DNA of 64,000 nt from Pseudomonas sp. Seg1. Lineage in GTDB: Bacteria > Pseudomonadota > Gammaproteobacteria > Pseudomonadales > Pseudomonadaceae. The notes beneath the pieces were generated by a model. It saw only the letters and a program-made list of their open reading frames with translations. It was not told the DNA's origin and did no database searches. The translations under genes and the position numbers were made by a program. Positions 29,085 to 40,987 of this stretch are shown piece after piece. How positions within the stretch are numbered: position 1 is the stretch's first letter; every line of letters begins with the position of its first letter. Where the stretch lies: positions 5,545,001 to 5,609,000 of the forward strand of contig NZ_AP021903.1 in the NCBI RefSeq assembly GCF_018326005.1, written 5' to 3'.

Positions 29085-29382
29085 CACCCATTTCCCTTGG
29101 GTGCAGGATTTTGTCGGACAAAAAGCCTTGAATCAGGCCAGCCGCGCCGCTGAATCGCATCAGTAACGCCGGTAACACTCCCTGCGTAACAATGCGGTAA
29201 CACACGCAATTGACTTCCTGTTGGCTCATCACGACTATAGGCGTCCCGCTGCCGCCAACCCGGCACATACGGGCGCAATCCAGGCCTTATAAGCACGACA
29301 AAAGAGCGTGCGCCTGAATAGATGACGAATCACGCGCGTTACTCGCAGTAGTTTCCAAAGCGCCTGAACGAGGATTTTTTAC
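29085..29382 (+). promoter_or_regulatory. panB upstream region with GTAAC(A/G) repeats
   Basis: This gap holds four direct copies of GTAAC(A/G): 29163-29168, 29172-29177, 29186-29191 and 29197-29202. The motif equals the CbrB half-site seen before crcZ. A TTGACT box follows at about 29211, with possible -10 sequences around 29234-29241. GAGGA precedes the panB ATG. No terminator for folK was recognised. Confidence 0.45.
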
Positions 29383-30183
29383 ATGCCAGCCATCACCCTG
29401 ACCACGCTCCAGAGCCTCAAGCAGAAAGGTGAAAAGATCACCATGCTGACCTGCTATGACGCGACCTTCGCCCACGCCTGCAACGAGGCCGGTGTCGAAG
29501 TGCTGCTGGTGGGCGACTCCCTCGGCATGGTCCTGCAAGGTCACGACAGTACTTTGCCGGTGACCACCGCAGAAACGGCCTACCACGTCGCCTGCGTCAA
29601 ACGTGGCAACAGCGACGCCCTGATCCTCGCCGATCTGCCGTTCATGGCCAATGCCACCCTTGAACAAACCATGACCAACAGCGCCATGCTGATGCAGGCC
29701 GGCGCGCACATGATCAAGGTTGAAGGCGCGTTGTGGCTGGCCGAGTCGATCCGTCTGCTCGCCGAACGCGGTATCCCGGTCTGCGCGCACATGGGCCTGA
29801 CCCCGCAAGCAGTGAACATTCTCGGTGGCTATAAAGTGCAGGGCCGCAACGAAAATCAGGCGCGGCAGATGCGTGCTGACGCGATTTCGCTGGAGCAGGC
29901 TGGCGCGGCAATGCTGCTGCTCGAATGCGTGCCGAGTGAACTGGCCGCTGAAATCAGTCAGGCCGTGAAAATCCCGGTCATCGGTATCGGCGCCGGCAAC
30001 GCCACCGACGGTCAAGTCCTGGTACTGCACGACATGCTCGGCCTGTCGATCACCGGCCGCGTGCCGAAGTTCGTGAAGAACTTCATGAATGGCCAGGACA
30101 GCATCCAGTCCGCGCTTAAGGCATACGTCAGCGAAGTCAAAGCCACCACGTTCCCAGGCATCGAACACGGATTCTCTGCATGA
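29383..30183 (+). CDS. panB: 3-methyl-2-oxobutanoate hydroxymethyltransferase
   Basis: The 266-residue enzyme adds a hydroxymethyl group from methylene-THF to ketoisovalerate, the first step to pantoate and coenzyme A. Visible motifs: [32 protein letters not shown] and IGIGAGN. It overlaps panC by 4 bp. The ketoisovalerate comes from the valine pathway encoded at the left end of this window. Confidence 0.97.
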   Translation: MPAITLTTLQSLKQKGEKITMLTCYDATFAHACNEAGVEVLLVGDSLGMVLQGHDSTLPVTTAETAYHVACVKRGNSDALILADLPFMANATLEQTMTNSAMLMQAGAHMIKVEGALWLAESIRLLAERGIPVCAHMGLTPQAVNILGGYKVQGRNENQARQMRADAISLEQAGAAMLLLECVPSELAAEISQAVKIPVIGIGAGNATDGQVLVLHDMLGLSITGRVPKFVKNFMNGQDSIQSALKAYVSEVKATTFPGIEHGFSA

Positions 30184-31040
30184 ACACCGTCAAAACCGTA
30201 CGCGAACTGCGCGCCGCCGTAGCCCGCGCCCGTAGCGAAGGCAAGCGCATCGGCTTCGTGCCGACCATGGGCAACCTGCACAGCGGCCATGTCGCGCTGA
30301 TCACCAAAGCCTCGCAACGCGTGGACTTCGTGGTGGCGAGCATTTTCGTCAACCCGCTGCAATTCGGTGCCGGCGAAGACCTCGACAAATACCCGCGCAC
30401 CCTTGCAGCGGATCAGGAAAAACTGCTGGAAGCTGGTTGCGACCTGTTGTTCGCGCCGACAGTTGAAGAGATGTATCCCGACGGCATGACCGGGCAGACC
30501 CGGGTCAGCGTGCCGCAACTCTCCGAAGGTCTGTGCGGCGCCAGTCGTCCGGGACACTTTGAAGGTGTTGCGACGGTGGTCAGCAAACTGTTCAACATGG
30601 TTCAGCCGGATCTGGCGATTTTCGGCCAGAAGGACTTCCAGCAACTGGCCGTGATCCGCGCGCTGGTGCATGACCTGAATATGCCGATCCAGATCATCGG
30701 CGAGCCGACCGTGCGTGCCGCCGATGGCCTCGCGCTGTCGTCGCGTAACGGCTTCCTCAGCGAAGAACAACGTGCCGTGGCCCCGGTGGTTTACCGCAGC
30801 CTGAACGCGATTGCCGAGTCGATCAAACACGGGGAACGCGATTTCCCGGCGTTGATCAGTGCACAGTTGCAAGCGCTGGAAGCCGCGGGCCTGCGTCCGG
30901 ACTATCTGGAAATTCGCCATGCGCTGACCTTGCGGCCGGCTGTGGCTGAAGATCGTGATCTGGTGATTCTGGTGGCAGCGTTCCTGGGCACCACGCGGTT
31001 GATCGATAACCTGCACCTGAATCTCGATAGCGCTGTCTAA
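30180..31040 (+). CDS. panC: Pantothenate synthetase
   Basis: The 286-residue enzyme joins pantoate and beta-alanine with ATP. The HIGH-like motif is [19 protein letters not shown] and [10 protein letters not shown] are conserved active-site stretches, and SSRNGFLS corresponds to the KMSKS region. It starts inside the panB stop codon (ATGA). Confidence 0.97.
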   Translation: MNTVKTVRELRAAVARARSEGKRIGFVPTMGNLHSGHVALITKASQRVDFVVASIFVNPLQFGAGEDLDKYPRTLAADQEKLLEAGCDLLFAPTVEEMYPDGMTGQTRVSVPQLSEGLCGASRPGHFEGVATVVSKLFNMVQPDLAIFGQKDFQQLAVIRALVHDLNMPIQIIGEPTVRAADGLALSSRNGFLSEEQRAVAPVVYRSLNAIAESIKHGERDFPALISAQLQALEAAGLRPDYLEIRHALTLRPAVAEDRDLVILVAAFLGTTRLIDNLHLNLDSAV

Positions 31041-31059
31041 AAAACACCGCAATACCCCC

Positions 31060-31150
31060 TGTAGGAGTGAGCCTGCTCGCGATGAGGGCCTGACTTTCGA
31101 CATCAACGTTGAATGACAGTCCGCTATCGCGAGCGGACTCACTCCTACAG
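31060..31150. repeat. REP inverted pair
   Basis: Arms TGTAGGAGTGAGCCTGCTCG... and its near complement; the right arm has a small change (GCGGACTC instead of GCAGGCTC). It lies between panC and panD. Confidence 0.9.
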
Positions 31151-31250
31151 TGCTTTTCAGCGTCCTGAAAATTGCATTTCAAGCCATATTGCCGCCCTCA
31201 AAGCCTTCGGGCACACTGCCCGCCGTTCGATTCCAACCCGGGAAACCCTC

Positions 31251-31631
31251 ATGCACGCCATCATGCTCAAGGCCAAACTGCACCGCGCCGAAGTCACTCA
31301 CGCCGTGCTCGATTACGAAGGTTCGTGCGCCATTGATGGGGAGTGGCTGGACCTGTCCGGCATCCGTGAGTACGAACAGATCCAGATTTATAACGTCGAC
31401 AATGGCGAGCGCTTTACCACTTACGCCATCCGTGGCGAAGAAGGTTCACGCATGATCTCGGTCAATGGTGCCGCCGCGCACAAGGCCAAGGTCGGCGACC
31501 GGGTGATCATTTGCGCTTACGCCCATTACAGCGAAGCGGAACTGCTGAATTTCAAGCCGCGCATGCTCTACATGGCACCTGGCAATGAGCTGAGCCATAC
31601 CAGCAACGCCATCCCGGTTCAGGTCGCCTGA
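31251..31631 (+). CDS. panD: Aspartate 1-decarboxylase precursor
   Basis: The 126-residue proenzyme cleaves itself before Ser25 (in DYEGSCAID) to create the pyruvoyl cofactor and then makes beta-alanine from aspartate for pantothenate. The family start [18 protein letters not shown] is exact. It lies 210 bp after panC, behind a REP pair, so it may have separate transcription. An in-frame ATG at 31113 is inside the REP and rejected. Confidence 0.97.
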   Translation: MHAIMLKAKLHRAEVTHAVLDYEGSCAIDGEWLDLSGIREYEQIQIYNVDNGERFTTYAIRGEEGSRMISVNGAAAHKAKVGDRVIICAYAHYSEAELLNFKPRMLYMAPGNELSHTSNAIPVQVA

Positions 31632-31666
31632 GCCGCTGAGCATCCAGCTCACCTTCCGTTGGTCGG

Positions 31667-31707
31667 CCCGTTCCCGGTATCAATGTTAAAAAAGTACAGG
31701 GAACGGG
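31667..31707. repeat. Inverted repeat between panD and pgi
   Basis: Perfect 9-bp arms CCCGTTCCC (31667-31675) and GGGAACGGG (31699-31707) flank an A/T-rich 23-base spacer. It may terminate panD or act as a binding site upstream of pgi; no T run follows. Confidence 0.5.
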
Positions 31708-31860
31708 TCAGACAAAGTCAAGACAGAACGCAGCGCGAGGTTTACTGTATTCGCCCTGTGTCCAGAAACCGAGGCGACACAGTTGGCCCATGCCCAATCA
31801 TGGCGTGCTGGTCTGTACCGTGTTCAAAAGGCCGTTCAAGTAAAAAGGAAAACCGCAGCG

Positions 31861-33525
31861 ATGGCGTACTACCGCACTCCTCACGACGTTACCGCTCTGC
31901 CTGCCTGGCAAGCGTTGAAAGATCACCGCCAAGCCATGCAGGATTTCAGCATGCGCGAAGCCTTCAACGCCGATCCGCAGCGCTTCAATCAGTTCACCCT
32001 CAGCAGCTGCGGGCTGTTTCTCGATTATTCGAAGAATTTGATCAACGCCGAGACCCGCAATCTGCTGGTGGGTCTGGCTAACGAAGTTGATTTGAAAGGC
32101 GCGATCAAAGCGCTGTTCGACGGCGAAATCGTCAACGCCTCCGAAGGTCGCCCGGCGCTGCACACCGCCCTGCGCCGCCCGGTCGGCGACAAGCTTTCGG
32201 TCAACGGCGTCAACGTGATGCCGGAAGTGCATAAAGTGTTGAACCAGATCACCGATCTGGTCGGCCGCATCCACGACGGTCTGTGGCGTGGTTACACCGA
32301 GAAGCCGATCACTGACGTGGTCAACATCGGCATCGGTGGCTCGTTCCTCGGCCCTGAGCTGGTGTCCGAAGCACTGCTGTCGTACGCGCAGAAAGGCGTA
32401 CGTTGCCACTATCTGGCGAACATCGACGGCAGCGAGTTCCACGAGCTGACGCAAAAACTGCGCGCCGAAACCACGCTGTTCATCGTTTCGTCGAAGTCGT
32501 TCAATACCCTCGAAACCCTGAAGAACGCTCAAGCCGCACGCGCCTGGTACCTGGCTCAGGGCGGCTCGGAAGCCGAGCTGTATCGTCACTTCATCGCCGT
32601 GTCGAGCAACAATGCGGCAGCCATCGCGTTCGGTATCCGCGAAGAAAACATCTTCCCGATGTGGGACTGGGTAGGCGGCCGTTACTCGCTGTGGTCGGCC
32701 ATCGGTCTGCCAATTGCTCTGGCCATCGGCATGTCCAACTTCAAGGAACTGCTGTCCGGTGCCTACACCATGGACCAGCATTTCCAGACCGCGCCGTTCG
32801 AACAGAACATGCCGGTGCTGCTGGCGCTGCTCGGTGTCTGGTACGGCAATTTCTGGGGTGCGCAAAGCCACGCGATCCTGCCGTACGACCACTACCTGCG
32901 CAACATCACCAAGCACTTGCAGCAGCTGGACATGGAATCCAACGGCAAGAGCGTGCGTCAGGACGGCACCTCGGTGTCGACCGATACCGGTCCGGTGATC
33001 TGGGGCGGTGTCGGCTGCAATGGTCAGCACGCTTACCACCAGTTGCTGCACCAAGGCACCCAACTGATCCCGGCCGACTTCATTGTGCCGATCGTCAGCT
33101 TCAACCCGGTGTCCGACCACCATCAGTGGTTGTACGCCAACTGCCTGTCGCAGAGTCAGGCGCTGATGCTCGGCAAGACCCTGCCGGAAGCCGAGCAGGA
33201 ACTGCGCGACAAAGGCATGAGCGAAGAGCAGGTGCACAAACTCGCACCGCACAAGGTGATCCCGGGCAACCGTCCGAGCAACACCCTTGTGGTTGAGCGC
33301 ATCAGCCCACGCCGTCTTGGCGCGCTGGTGGCCATGTATGAACACAAAGTGTTCGTGCAAAGCGTGGTCTGGGGCATCAATGCCTTCGACCAATGGGGCG
33401 TGGAGTTGGGCAAAGAGCTGGGCAAAGGCGTTTACAACCGTCTGGTCGGCAGCGATGAAACCACTGCTGATGATCCGTCCACCCAAGGCCTGATCAACTA
33501 CTTCCGCGGTCGTCACCGCGGGTAA
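31861..33525 (+). CDS. pgi: Glucose-6-phosphate isomerase
   Basis: The 554-residue cytosolic enzyme interconverts glucose-6-phosphate and fructose-6-phosphate. Signatures: [42 protein letters not shown] and the C-terminal [12 protein letters not shown]. Pseudomonas uses it mainly in the gluconeogenic/Entner-Doudoroff cycle direction, as 6-phosphofructokinase is lacking. ATG at 31861 follows an AAAGGAAAACCGC stretch. Confidence 0.97.
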   Translation: MAYYRTPHDVTALPAWQALKDHRQAMQDFSMREAFNADPQRFNQFTLSSCGLFLDYSKNLINAETRNLLVGLANEVDLKGAIKALFDGEIVNASEGRPALHTALRRPVGDKLSVNGVNVMPEVHKVLNQITDLVGRIHDGLWRGYTEKPITDVVNIGIGGSFLGPELVSEALLSYAQKGVRCHYLANIDGSEFHELTQKLRAETTLFIVSSKSFNTLETLKNAQAARAWYLAQGGSEAELYRHFIAVSSNNAAAIAFGIREENIFPMWDWVGGRYSLWSAIGLPIALAIGMSNFKELLSGAYTMDQHFQTAPFEQNMPVLLALLGVWYGNFWGAQSHAILPYDHYLRNITKHLQQLDMESNGKSVRQDGTSVSTDTGPVIWGGVGCNGQHAYHQLLHQGTQLIPADFIVPIVSFNPVSDHHQWLYANCLSQSQALMLGKTLPEAEQELRDKGMSEEQVHKLAPHKVIPGNRPSNTLVVERISPRRLGALVAMYEHKVFVQSVVWGINAFDQWGVELGKELGKGVYNRLVGSDETTADDPSTQGLINYFRGRHRG

Positions 33526-33536
33526 TTGGATGTCTC

Positions 33537-33574
33537 TGCCCACAGGATTTGGCCCAACCCAAATCCTGTGGGCA
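33537..33574 (+). terminator. Strong hairpin after pgi
   Basis: A perfect 14-bp stem (TGCCCACAGGATTT / AAATCCTGTGGGCA) with a 10-base loop begins 12 bases after the pgi stop. It has no T tract, so it is either a Rho-aided or 3'-protecting structure. Confidence 0.65.
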
Positions 33575-33585
33575 ATCAAAATCCC

Positions 33586-33676
33586 TTGTAGGAGTGAGCC
33601 TGCTAGCGATCGCGGTGTATCAGTCAGCATTGATGTTGAATGACACACCGCTATCGCGAGCAGGCTCACTCCTACA
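33586..33676. repeat. REP inverted pair
   Basis: GTAGGAGTGAGCCTGCTAGCGATCGCGG... and CTATCGCGAGCAGGCTCACTCCTAC; the left arm has a point change (CTAGCGAT for CTCGCGAT). Confidence 0.9.
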
Positions 33677-33758
33677 GTTGTTTTGGGGTGCATTCGAAAT
33701 CAGCTTCAGTCATCGGATTCCGAATCCGGCTTGAACCTGTCGACCGCTCGGCGCATCT

Positions 33759-33791
33759 TTATTCTTCGCACAACAAGAATAAGGAACCGTC
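33759..33791 (+). promoter_or_regulatory. Hairpin and Crc/Hfq-type motif just upstream of acetyl-CoA synthetase RBS
   Basis: TTATTCTT (33759-33766) pairs with AAGAATAA (33775-33782). The same DNA contains AACAAGAATAA (33772-33782), a full AAnAAnAAnAA Hfq/Crc motif, running straight into the ribosome site AAGGAA (33781-33786). This is the classic position for catabolite repression of translation. Confidence 0.65.
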
Positions 33792-35729
<1,938 letters not shown>

Positions 35730-35778
35730 CATCCGGGTGCGGCCAAATAGCCGCGCCCGCCCCTCATTAATGAGTGCC

Positions 35779-36651
35779 ATGGAATTTATCCGCAGCCGTA
35801 TCGAAAACCAGCTCATGAGCCTGACCGGTCTGTCCCTCGGTCAGCTCGATCTGGAAAACCCCAAGGGCGATCCCGGCCTGTTCGGCCCTGACTCGATCAG
35901 TTGGCAGGTGCACGGCGATTTCAGCAGCATGCTGATCGGCGGCATCAGCGCATTGTTGCTGCAAGCCCTGCATCCGCTGGCGCTGGCCGGGGTCTGGGAC
36001 CATTCGAATTTTCGTCAGGACATGCTCGGGCGCCTGCGCCGTACCAGCCAGTTTGTTTCCGGCACCACTTTCGGCTCGCGCCGCGACGCCGACTGGCTGA
36101 TCGAGAAGGTTCGCACCATTCACCTGCAAGTGGTCGGCACCGCGCCCGATGGTCGGCCCTACGCGGCCAGCGATCCGGATCTGCTGACATGGGTGCATGT
36201 GGCGGAAGTCAGCAACTTCCTTGCCGCGCATTTGCGTTATCGCAATCCGCAGTTGTCAGGGGCGGACCAGGATCGGTACTACGCGGAAATCGCCGTGGTC
36301 GCCGAGCGTCTGGGCGCACGCGATGTGCCGAAGTCTCGGCTAGCCGTGGCGGATTATCTGCAACGCATGCGCCCGCAGTTGCTGTGCGATGAACGCAGCC
36401 GGGAAGTCCTGCGCTTGTTGCTCGACGCGCCGGCACCGAGCGTTCTGGCGCGACCGTTTGGCGATTTGATGATGAAGGCTGGCATTGATCTGCTGCCGGA
36501 CTGGGCCAGCGACATGCTCGAGGTCCGCCAGAGTTCGCTGCAACGCCAACTGATCCGCGCCAGCGTCAAACGCAGCGCGCCGATGCTGCGTTGGGCGATG
36601 CGCAATGGTTCGGTGCAGCGGGCCAAACGCCGAATGGGCTTGATCACCTGA
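35779..36651 (+). CDS. DUF2236 / MpaB-like oxygenase family protein
   Basis: The roughly 290-residue protein matches the DUF2236 (oxygenase MpaB, latex-clearing-protein-like) family: LLLQALHPLALAGVWDHSNF near the N-terminus holds the conserved His, and HVAEVSNFLAAHLRY follows. Family members can bind heme b or act as oxygenases, but the substrate here is unknown. No strong ribosome site; ATG at 35770 (three codons earlier) is an alternative. It follows acs by 49 bp. Confidence 0.75.
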   Translation: MEFIRSRIENQLMSLTGLSLGQLDLENPKGDPGLFGPDSISWQVHGDFSSMLIGGISALLLQALHPLALAGVWDHSNFRQDMLGRLRRTSQFVSGTTFGSRRDADWLIEKVRTIHLQVVGTAPDGRPYAASDPDLLTWVHVAEVSNFLAAHLRYRNPQLSGADQDRYYAEIAVVAERLGARDVPKSRLAVADYLQRMRPQLLCDERSREVLRLLLDAPAPSVLARPFGDLMMKAGIDLLPDWASDMLEVRQSSLQRQLIRASVKRSAPMLRWAMRNGSVQRAKRRMGLIT

Positions 36652-36654
36652 AAG

Positions 36655-36732
36655 CATCGCGAGCAGGCTCACTCCTACAGGAGATTCGTATGCAACATAT
36701 ATCCCTTGCAGGAGTGAGCCTGCTCGCGATGG
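36655..36732. repeat. REP pair in outward (reversed) topology
   Basis: CATCGCGAGCAGGCTCACTCCTACA comes first and TGCAGGAGTGAGCCTGCTCGCGATG second, the reverse order of most REP pairs in this window. Only about 30 bases lie between them. Confidence 0.85.
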
Positions 36733-36799
36733 TAGCCACTCGATTGCCCGCCAAGCTGCTAAACTCCCGCGCCCCAATTCTCACCAGCAAGGCGCCCGC

Positions 36800-37816
36800 A
36801 TGTCTTCCTTGAATCAGGCGCTGCGCGCCGCCCTCGATCAACGCCAGGACTTGCTTGCCGAACTGCACAGCCAGGGCACCGACTGCTATCGACTGTTCCA
36901 CGGCAGTCAGGAAGGCGCTGGTGGTCTGACCATCGACCGCTATGGTCCGCAACTGCTGGTGCAAAGCTTTCACCAGACGCTGGAGCGTGACGATCTGCTG
37001 CAATTGCATGCCATCGTCAACCAGACTCTGGGTTTCGAAACCCTGCTGGTCTACAACGATCGTTCCCGTGGCAACTCGCGTATTGACCGTGAAGACACCG
37101 TCTACCGCGCCGACGACGCGGCGCTGGCCGATCTGGTCGGTCACGAATGGGGCCTCAACTACCGCGTACGCGGGCGCCATGCCGGGCAGGATCCGCTGCT
37201 GTTCCTTGACCTGCGAAACACCCGCGGCTGGGTCAAGGAGCACGCCAAGGGCAAATCCGTCCTCAACCTGTTTGCCTACACCTGTGGCGTTGGCCTCAGT
37301 GCGGCGGCCGGTGGCGCACGCGAGGTGTGCAACCTGGATTTTGCCGAAGGCAATCTGGCGGTCGGTCGCGAAAACGGTCAGCTCAACCCGCAACTGCCGG
37401 AGATGCAATTCATCCAGTCCGACTACTTCCCGGCAATCCGCCAGCTTGCCGGCCTGCCGATCAGTCAGCGACGCGGGCAGAAACTGCCGAGCTATCTACG
37501 CCTCGAACAGCGGCAATATGATCTGGTGTTGCTCGATCCGCCGGCCTGGGCCAAGAGTGCGTTCGGCACCGTAGATCTGCTGCGCGATTATCAGAGCCTG
37601 CTGAAACCGGCCTTGTTGACCACCGCTGACAACGGCGTGCTGATCTGCTGCAACAACTTGGCAAAAGTCAGCATGGATGACTGGCGTGAGCAGGTGCTGC
37701 GCTGCGCGGAGAAGGCCGGGCGCCCGGTGCGCGAATGGAGCGTGATGACCCCGGGCGCGGATTTCCCGTCCATGGATCAACAACCGCCACTGAAAACCCT
37801 CATCCTCCAGCTCTGA
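36800..37816 (+). CDS. Class I SAM-dependent methyltransferase (RlmI-like, COG1092)
   Basis: The 338-residue protein has a Rossmann methyltransferase core: SAM motif NLFAYTCGVGLSAAAGGA (about 155-172), the acidic loop CNLDFA, and the catalytic-type motif LLDPPAWAKS (about 245-254). It resembles RlmI/RlmK rRNA cytosine methyltransferases, but lacks the clear N-terminal PUA domain, so the target RNA is uncertain. Confidence 0.82.
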   Translation: MSSLNQALRAALDQRQDLLAELHSQGTDCYRLFHGSQEGAGGLTIDRYGPQLLVQSFHQTLERDDLLQLHAIVNQTLGFETLLVYNDRSRGNSRIDREDTVYRADDAALADLVGHEWGLNYRVRGRHAGQDPLLFLDLRNTRGWVKEHAKGKSVLNLFAYTCGVGLSAAAGGAREVCNLDFAEGNLAVGRENGQLNPQLPEMQFIQSDYFPAIRQLAGLPISQRRGQKLPSYLRLEQRQYDLVLLDPPAWAKSAFGTVDLLRDYQSLLKPALLTTADNGVLICCNNLAKVSMDDWREQVLRCAEKAGRPVREWSVMTPGADFPSMDQQPPLKTLILQL

Positions 37817-37841
37817 CCAAAAGCTGGCAACGGCGCACAAC

Positions 37842-37934
37842 CTGTGGGAGCTGGCTTGCCAGCGATTGCGGTGGATCAGACGACATCCCTGTCGAATGAA
37901 ATGCCCACATCGCTGGCAAGCCAGCTCCCACAGT
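37842..37934. repeat. REP inverted pair, CTGGCTTGCCAGC subtype
   Basis: Arms TGTGGGAGCTGGCTTGCCAGCGAT and its complement; a different REP subtype from the GAGTGAGCC type. Confidence 0.9.
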
Positions 37935-38035
37935 GTTTTGCACTATCGGAGAAGAATCTGAACAATCCTGTGCCACGCCAGGTACTTCGGAACCAGAATC
38001 GCGTGCCATACTCCAAGGCACTCCGATTCAGACAG

Positions 38036-40987
38036 ATGAAGCCGCACATGCCCAAAGGATTGATTCGCGCGATTGGCGCCCTGTTGACTGCTCTGGCCCT
38101 CTACAGCCTGCTGGGGTTTCTGATTTTGCCGGGCATCGCCCTGCGCATCGCCAACCAGCAACTGGCCAATTACGCCACGGTGCCTGCGCATTTGCAGCGC
38201 ATCGAACTCAATCCGTTCAGCCTTGAAGTCACCTTATGGGGCCTGGTCATCGGCGAGCCGGGCAAGGAGCAGATCGGTTTCGAACGCCTGTACGCCAACC
38301 TGCAACTCGACAGCCTGTGGACAAAAGCGCTTCACCTGTCCGATATCGAGCTGGAAAAATCCAAGACCGAAATTCTCTTTGCCAAAAACGGCCAGCTCAA
38401 CCTGCTGGGTCTGTTCAAGCTGCCGGCCAGCGAACCGACCCCGGCCGCCCCTGACGCCAAACCGTTCCCGCTGCGTATCGACCGCATCAAACTGGCTGGC
38501 GGCGCTCTGCACTTTCAGGATGAGCGGCCCAGCGAACCGATCGAATTCCTTTACGACAAACTCGACTTCGAACTGAAAAACCTCAGCACCCTGCCCGAAG
38601 ACAGCGCCGACATGACGTTGGTCGCCGCTGGCCCGGCCGGCGGGCAGATCGACTGGAAAGGCAACTTCAGCCTGATCCCTATATCTTCCGAAGGCACCCT
38701 GAAAATCACCGACGGGCAGATGAAGTCCTTCTGGCCTTATGTGCGCGACGCCGTGCCGCTGGTGCTGGAGAACGGCGTGGTCAGCCTCAGTACCGAGTAC
38801 AAACTCAATCTGTCGAAAGAAACCGAACTGCTGCTGAACAATGTCGCGGTGAGCATCGCGCCGTTTGCGATCAAGGCACCGGACGGGCGCCCACTGGCGA
38901 AGCTCGAACGCCTCGATATCAGTGAAACCACGGTCGATCTGGCCAAACAGCAAGTGGTGGTCGGCAAGATTCGCAGCCACAAACTGGAAACCTGGGCCGC
39001 TCTGGAAGCCGATGGTCAACTGGACTGGCAGAAACTCTTCGCCAGCCAACCGTCGAAACCCGCCGCCAAAGCCGCCGCCGAGCCGGCAAGCACACCGGCC
39101 GCCGCCGACTCGCCGAAAGCTGAACCGACCGCGCCGAGCAAGCCGTGGCAAGTGCTGCTTAAAGATGTGCAACTGCGCGACTACACCGTGCATGTGGCCG
39201 ACCGCTCGGCCAATCCACCGGTAGCGCTGGATGTCGGCCCGCTGAACGCCGACCTGCAGGATTTCGACAGCCTCAACGGCTCGCCTTTCAAGGTCAAGCT
39301 CGACACCGGACTGGGCAAGCAAGGCAAGGTCATGGCCGACGGCGTGGTCAATCTCGCCCCCGTCACCGCCCAGCTCAACGTGAAAACCCAGGACATCGAC
39401 CTGCGTGTCGCGCAGTCCTACATCAATCCGTTCATTCGCCTGGAACTGCGCAGCGGCATGCTCGGCAGTGATCTCAAGGTCAATCTCAAGAGCACCAATC
39501 CACTGGCGCTCAGCGTGACCGGCCGCGCTCAGGTCGATCAACTGCATACTCTCGACACCCTGAAGACCCGCGACTTCCTCAAGTGGCAGCAAGTGGTCGT
39601 GGAAGGCCTGAATTATCAGCACGGTGACAGCCTGTCGATCGACAAGGTCAACCTGTTCCAGCCGTATGTGCGCTTCATGATCAACGATGATCGCACCACC
39701 AATATCGACGACCTGCTGATTCCGCAACCAGCTGACAGCGGCACAAAAACCGCCTCGGCCAAACCGGCCAGCAAAGACAGACCGCTGGGCATCCACATCG
39801 GCGGCATTGCCATCAACGATGGTTCGGCCAACTTCGCCGACTTCAGCCTGACGCCGAACTTCGCCACCGCCGTGCAGCAACTGAACGGCCAGATCGGCAC
39901 CATCGACAGCCGTCAGGCGAAACCTGCCAGCGTCGACGTCAAAGGCAAGGTCGACCGCTATGCGCCGGTGACCATCAAAGGCGCGGTCAATCCGTTCGAC
40001 CCGATGGCCAGCCTCGACATCGCCACCAGCTTCAAGCGTGTCGAACTGACCACGCTGACGCCTTACTCCGGCAAATTCGCCGGTTACCGCATCCGCAAGG
40101 GCCGACTCAACCTCGACCTGCATTACCTGATCACCAAGGGCCAGTTGAAAGCCGAGAACAAAGTGGTGGTCGAGCAACTGCAACTCGGTGAAAAGGTCGA
40201 CAGCCCGGATGCCGTGAGCCTGCCGCTGAAACTGGCAATTGCCTTGCTCAAGGACGTCGACGGCAAGATCTCCATCGAACTGCCGGTGACCGGTGACCTG
40301 AACAACCCGCAGTTCAGCGTGATGCCAATTGTCTGGCAGACCCTGCGCAACCTGATCGTCAAAGCCGCCGCCGCCCCATTCAAGATGATAGGCGGCCTGA
40401 TCAATGGCGGCGGTTCCGAAGACCTCGGCACCGTCTCGTTTGCACCGGGTTCCAGCGAATTGAACAAGGATGCCGAAGCCGCGCTGGTGAAACTGTCACA
40501 GGCACTCAAGGAGCGCCCGGCCCTGCGCCTGGAAATCGAAGGCACCGCCGCGAAAAGCAGCGACGGCCCATTGCTCGCCGAACAGCGTCTGGAACGTGAA
40601 TACCAGTACAACTACTACAAGATGCTCCAGCGTCGCGGCGACAAGGTTCCCGCCCAGGCCTCCTTGCTACAGGTACCGGACAGCGAAAAGGGTCCACTGC
40701 TGGAAGGCATCTACCGCACGCGTCTGAAAACCCAGCCACCGGCCGAATGGAAGGACCTGGGCAAGGAAGAACGCACGGCGAAAATGCGCGCAGGCGTGAT
40801 CCAGTTCTGGAGTTCCAGCGATGTGTTGCTGCGGCAGTTGGGCCAGGACCGCGCCAGCAGCATCAAGGATTATCTGGTAGACAAGGGCCAACTGGCTGAC
40901 GATCGCGTGTACTTCATCGACGCCAACCTTGGCGAAGCCGAAAGCGATGGTCGGGTGGTGACGCAAATGCACCTGGATGCCGAATGA
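38036..40987 (+). CDS. Large DUF748 (AsmA-like) envelope protein
   Basis: The 983-residue protein has an N-terminal membrane helix (about 8-32), a long region of AsmA/DUF748-like beta-rich repeats, an Ala/Pro-rich linker (about 340-370), and a C-terminal OmpA-like stretch (TVSFAPGSSELNKDAEAALVKLSQAL). Such bridge-like proteins span the periplasm and are linked to lipid transport to the outer membrane; that role is inference here. The ATG at 38036 is used; a longer frame runs back through the REP pair. A DUF2845 gene overlaps the end. Confidence 0.85.
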   Translation: MKPHMPKGLIRAIGALLTALALYSLLGFLILPGIALRIANQQLANYATVPAHLQRIELNPFSLEVTLWGLVIGEPGKEQIGFERLYANLQLDSLWTKALHLSDIELEKSKTEILFAKNGQLNLLGLFKLPASEPTPAAPDAKPFPLRIDRIKLAGGALHFQDERPSEPIEFLYDKLDFELKNLSTLPEDSADMTLVAAGPAGGQIDWKGNFSLIPISSEGTLKITDGQMKSFWPYVRDAVPLVLENGVVSLSTEYKLNLSKETELLLNNVAVSIAPFAIKAPDGRPLAKLERLDISETTVDLAKQQVVVGKIRSHKLETWAALEADGQLDWQKLFASQPSKPAAKAAAEPASTPAAADSPKAEPTAPSKPWQVLLKDVQLRDYTVHVADRSANPPVALDVGPLNADLQDFDSLNGSPFKVKLDTGLGKQGKVMADGVVNLAPVTAQLNVKTQDIDLRVAQSYINPFIRLELRSGMLGSDLKVNLKSTNPLALSVTGRAQVDQLHTLDTLKTRDFLKWQQVVVEGLNYQHGDSLSIDKVNLFQPYVRFMINDDRTTNIDDLLIPQPADSGTKTASAKPASKDRPLGIHIGGIAINDGSANFADFSLTPNFATAVQQLNGQIGTIDSRQAKPASVDVKGKVDRYAPVTIKGAVNPFDPMASLDIATSFKRVELTTLTPYSGKFAGYRIRKGRLNLDLHYLITKGQLKAENKVVVEQLQLGEKVDSPDAVSLPLKLAIALLKDVDGKISIELPVTGDLNNPQFSVMPIVWQTLRNLIVKAAAAPFKMIGGLINGGGSEDLGTVSFAPGSSELNKDAEAALVKLSQALKERPALRLEIEGTAAKSSDGPLLAEQRLEREYQYNYYKMLQRRGDKVPAQASLLQVPDSEKGPLLEGIYRTRLKTQPPAEWKDLGKEERTAKMRAGVIQFWSSSDVLLRQLGQDRASSIKDYLVDKGQLADDRVYFIDANLGEAESDGRVVTQMHLDAE

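Noticed and set aside
29254..29275. Possible sigma-54 box CGGCACATACGGGCGCAA before panB
   Set aside because: The GG to GC distance is one base off the required spacing, so it is not a usable -24/-12 element.
31798..33693. 631-codon open frame on the minus strand opposite pgi
   Set aside because: Shadow of pgi; it also runs through the downstream REP pair, which is non-coding.
38234..40183. 649-codon open frame on the minus strand opposite the DUF748 gene
   Set aside because: Antisense composition, no start signal, no recognisable domain.
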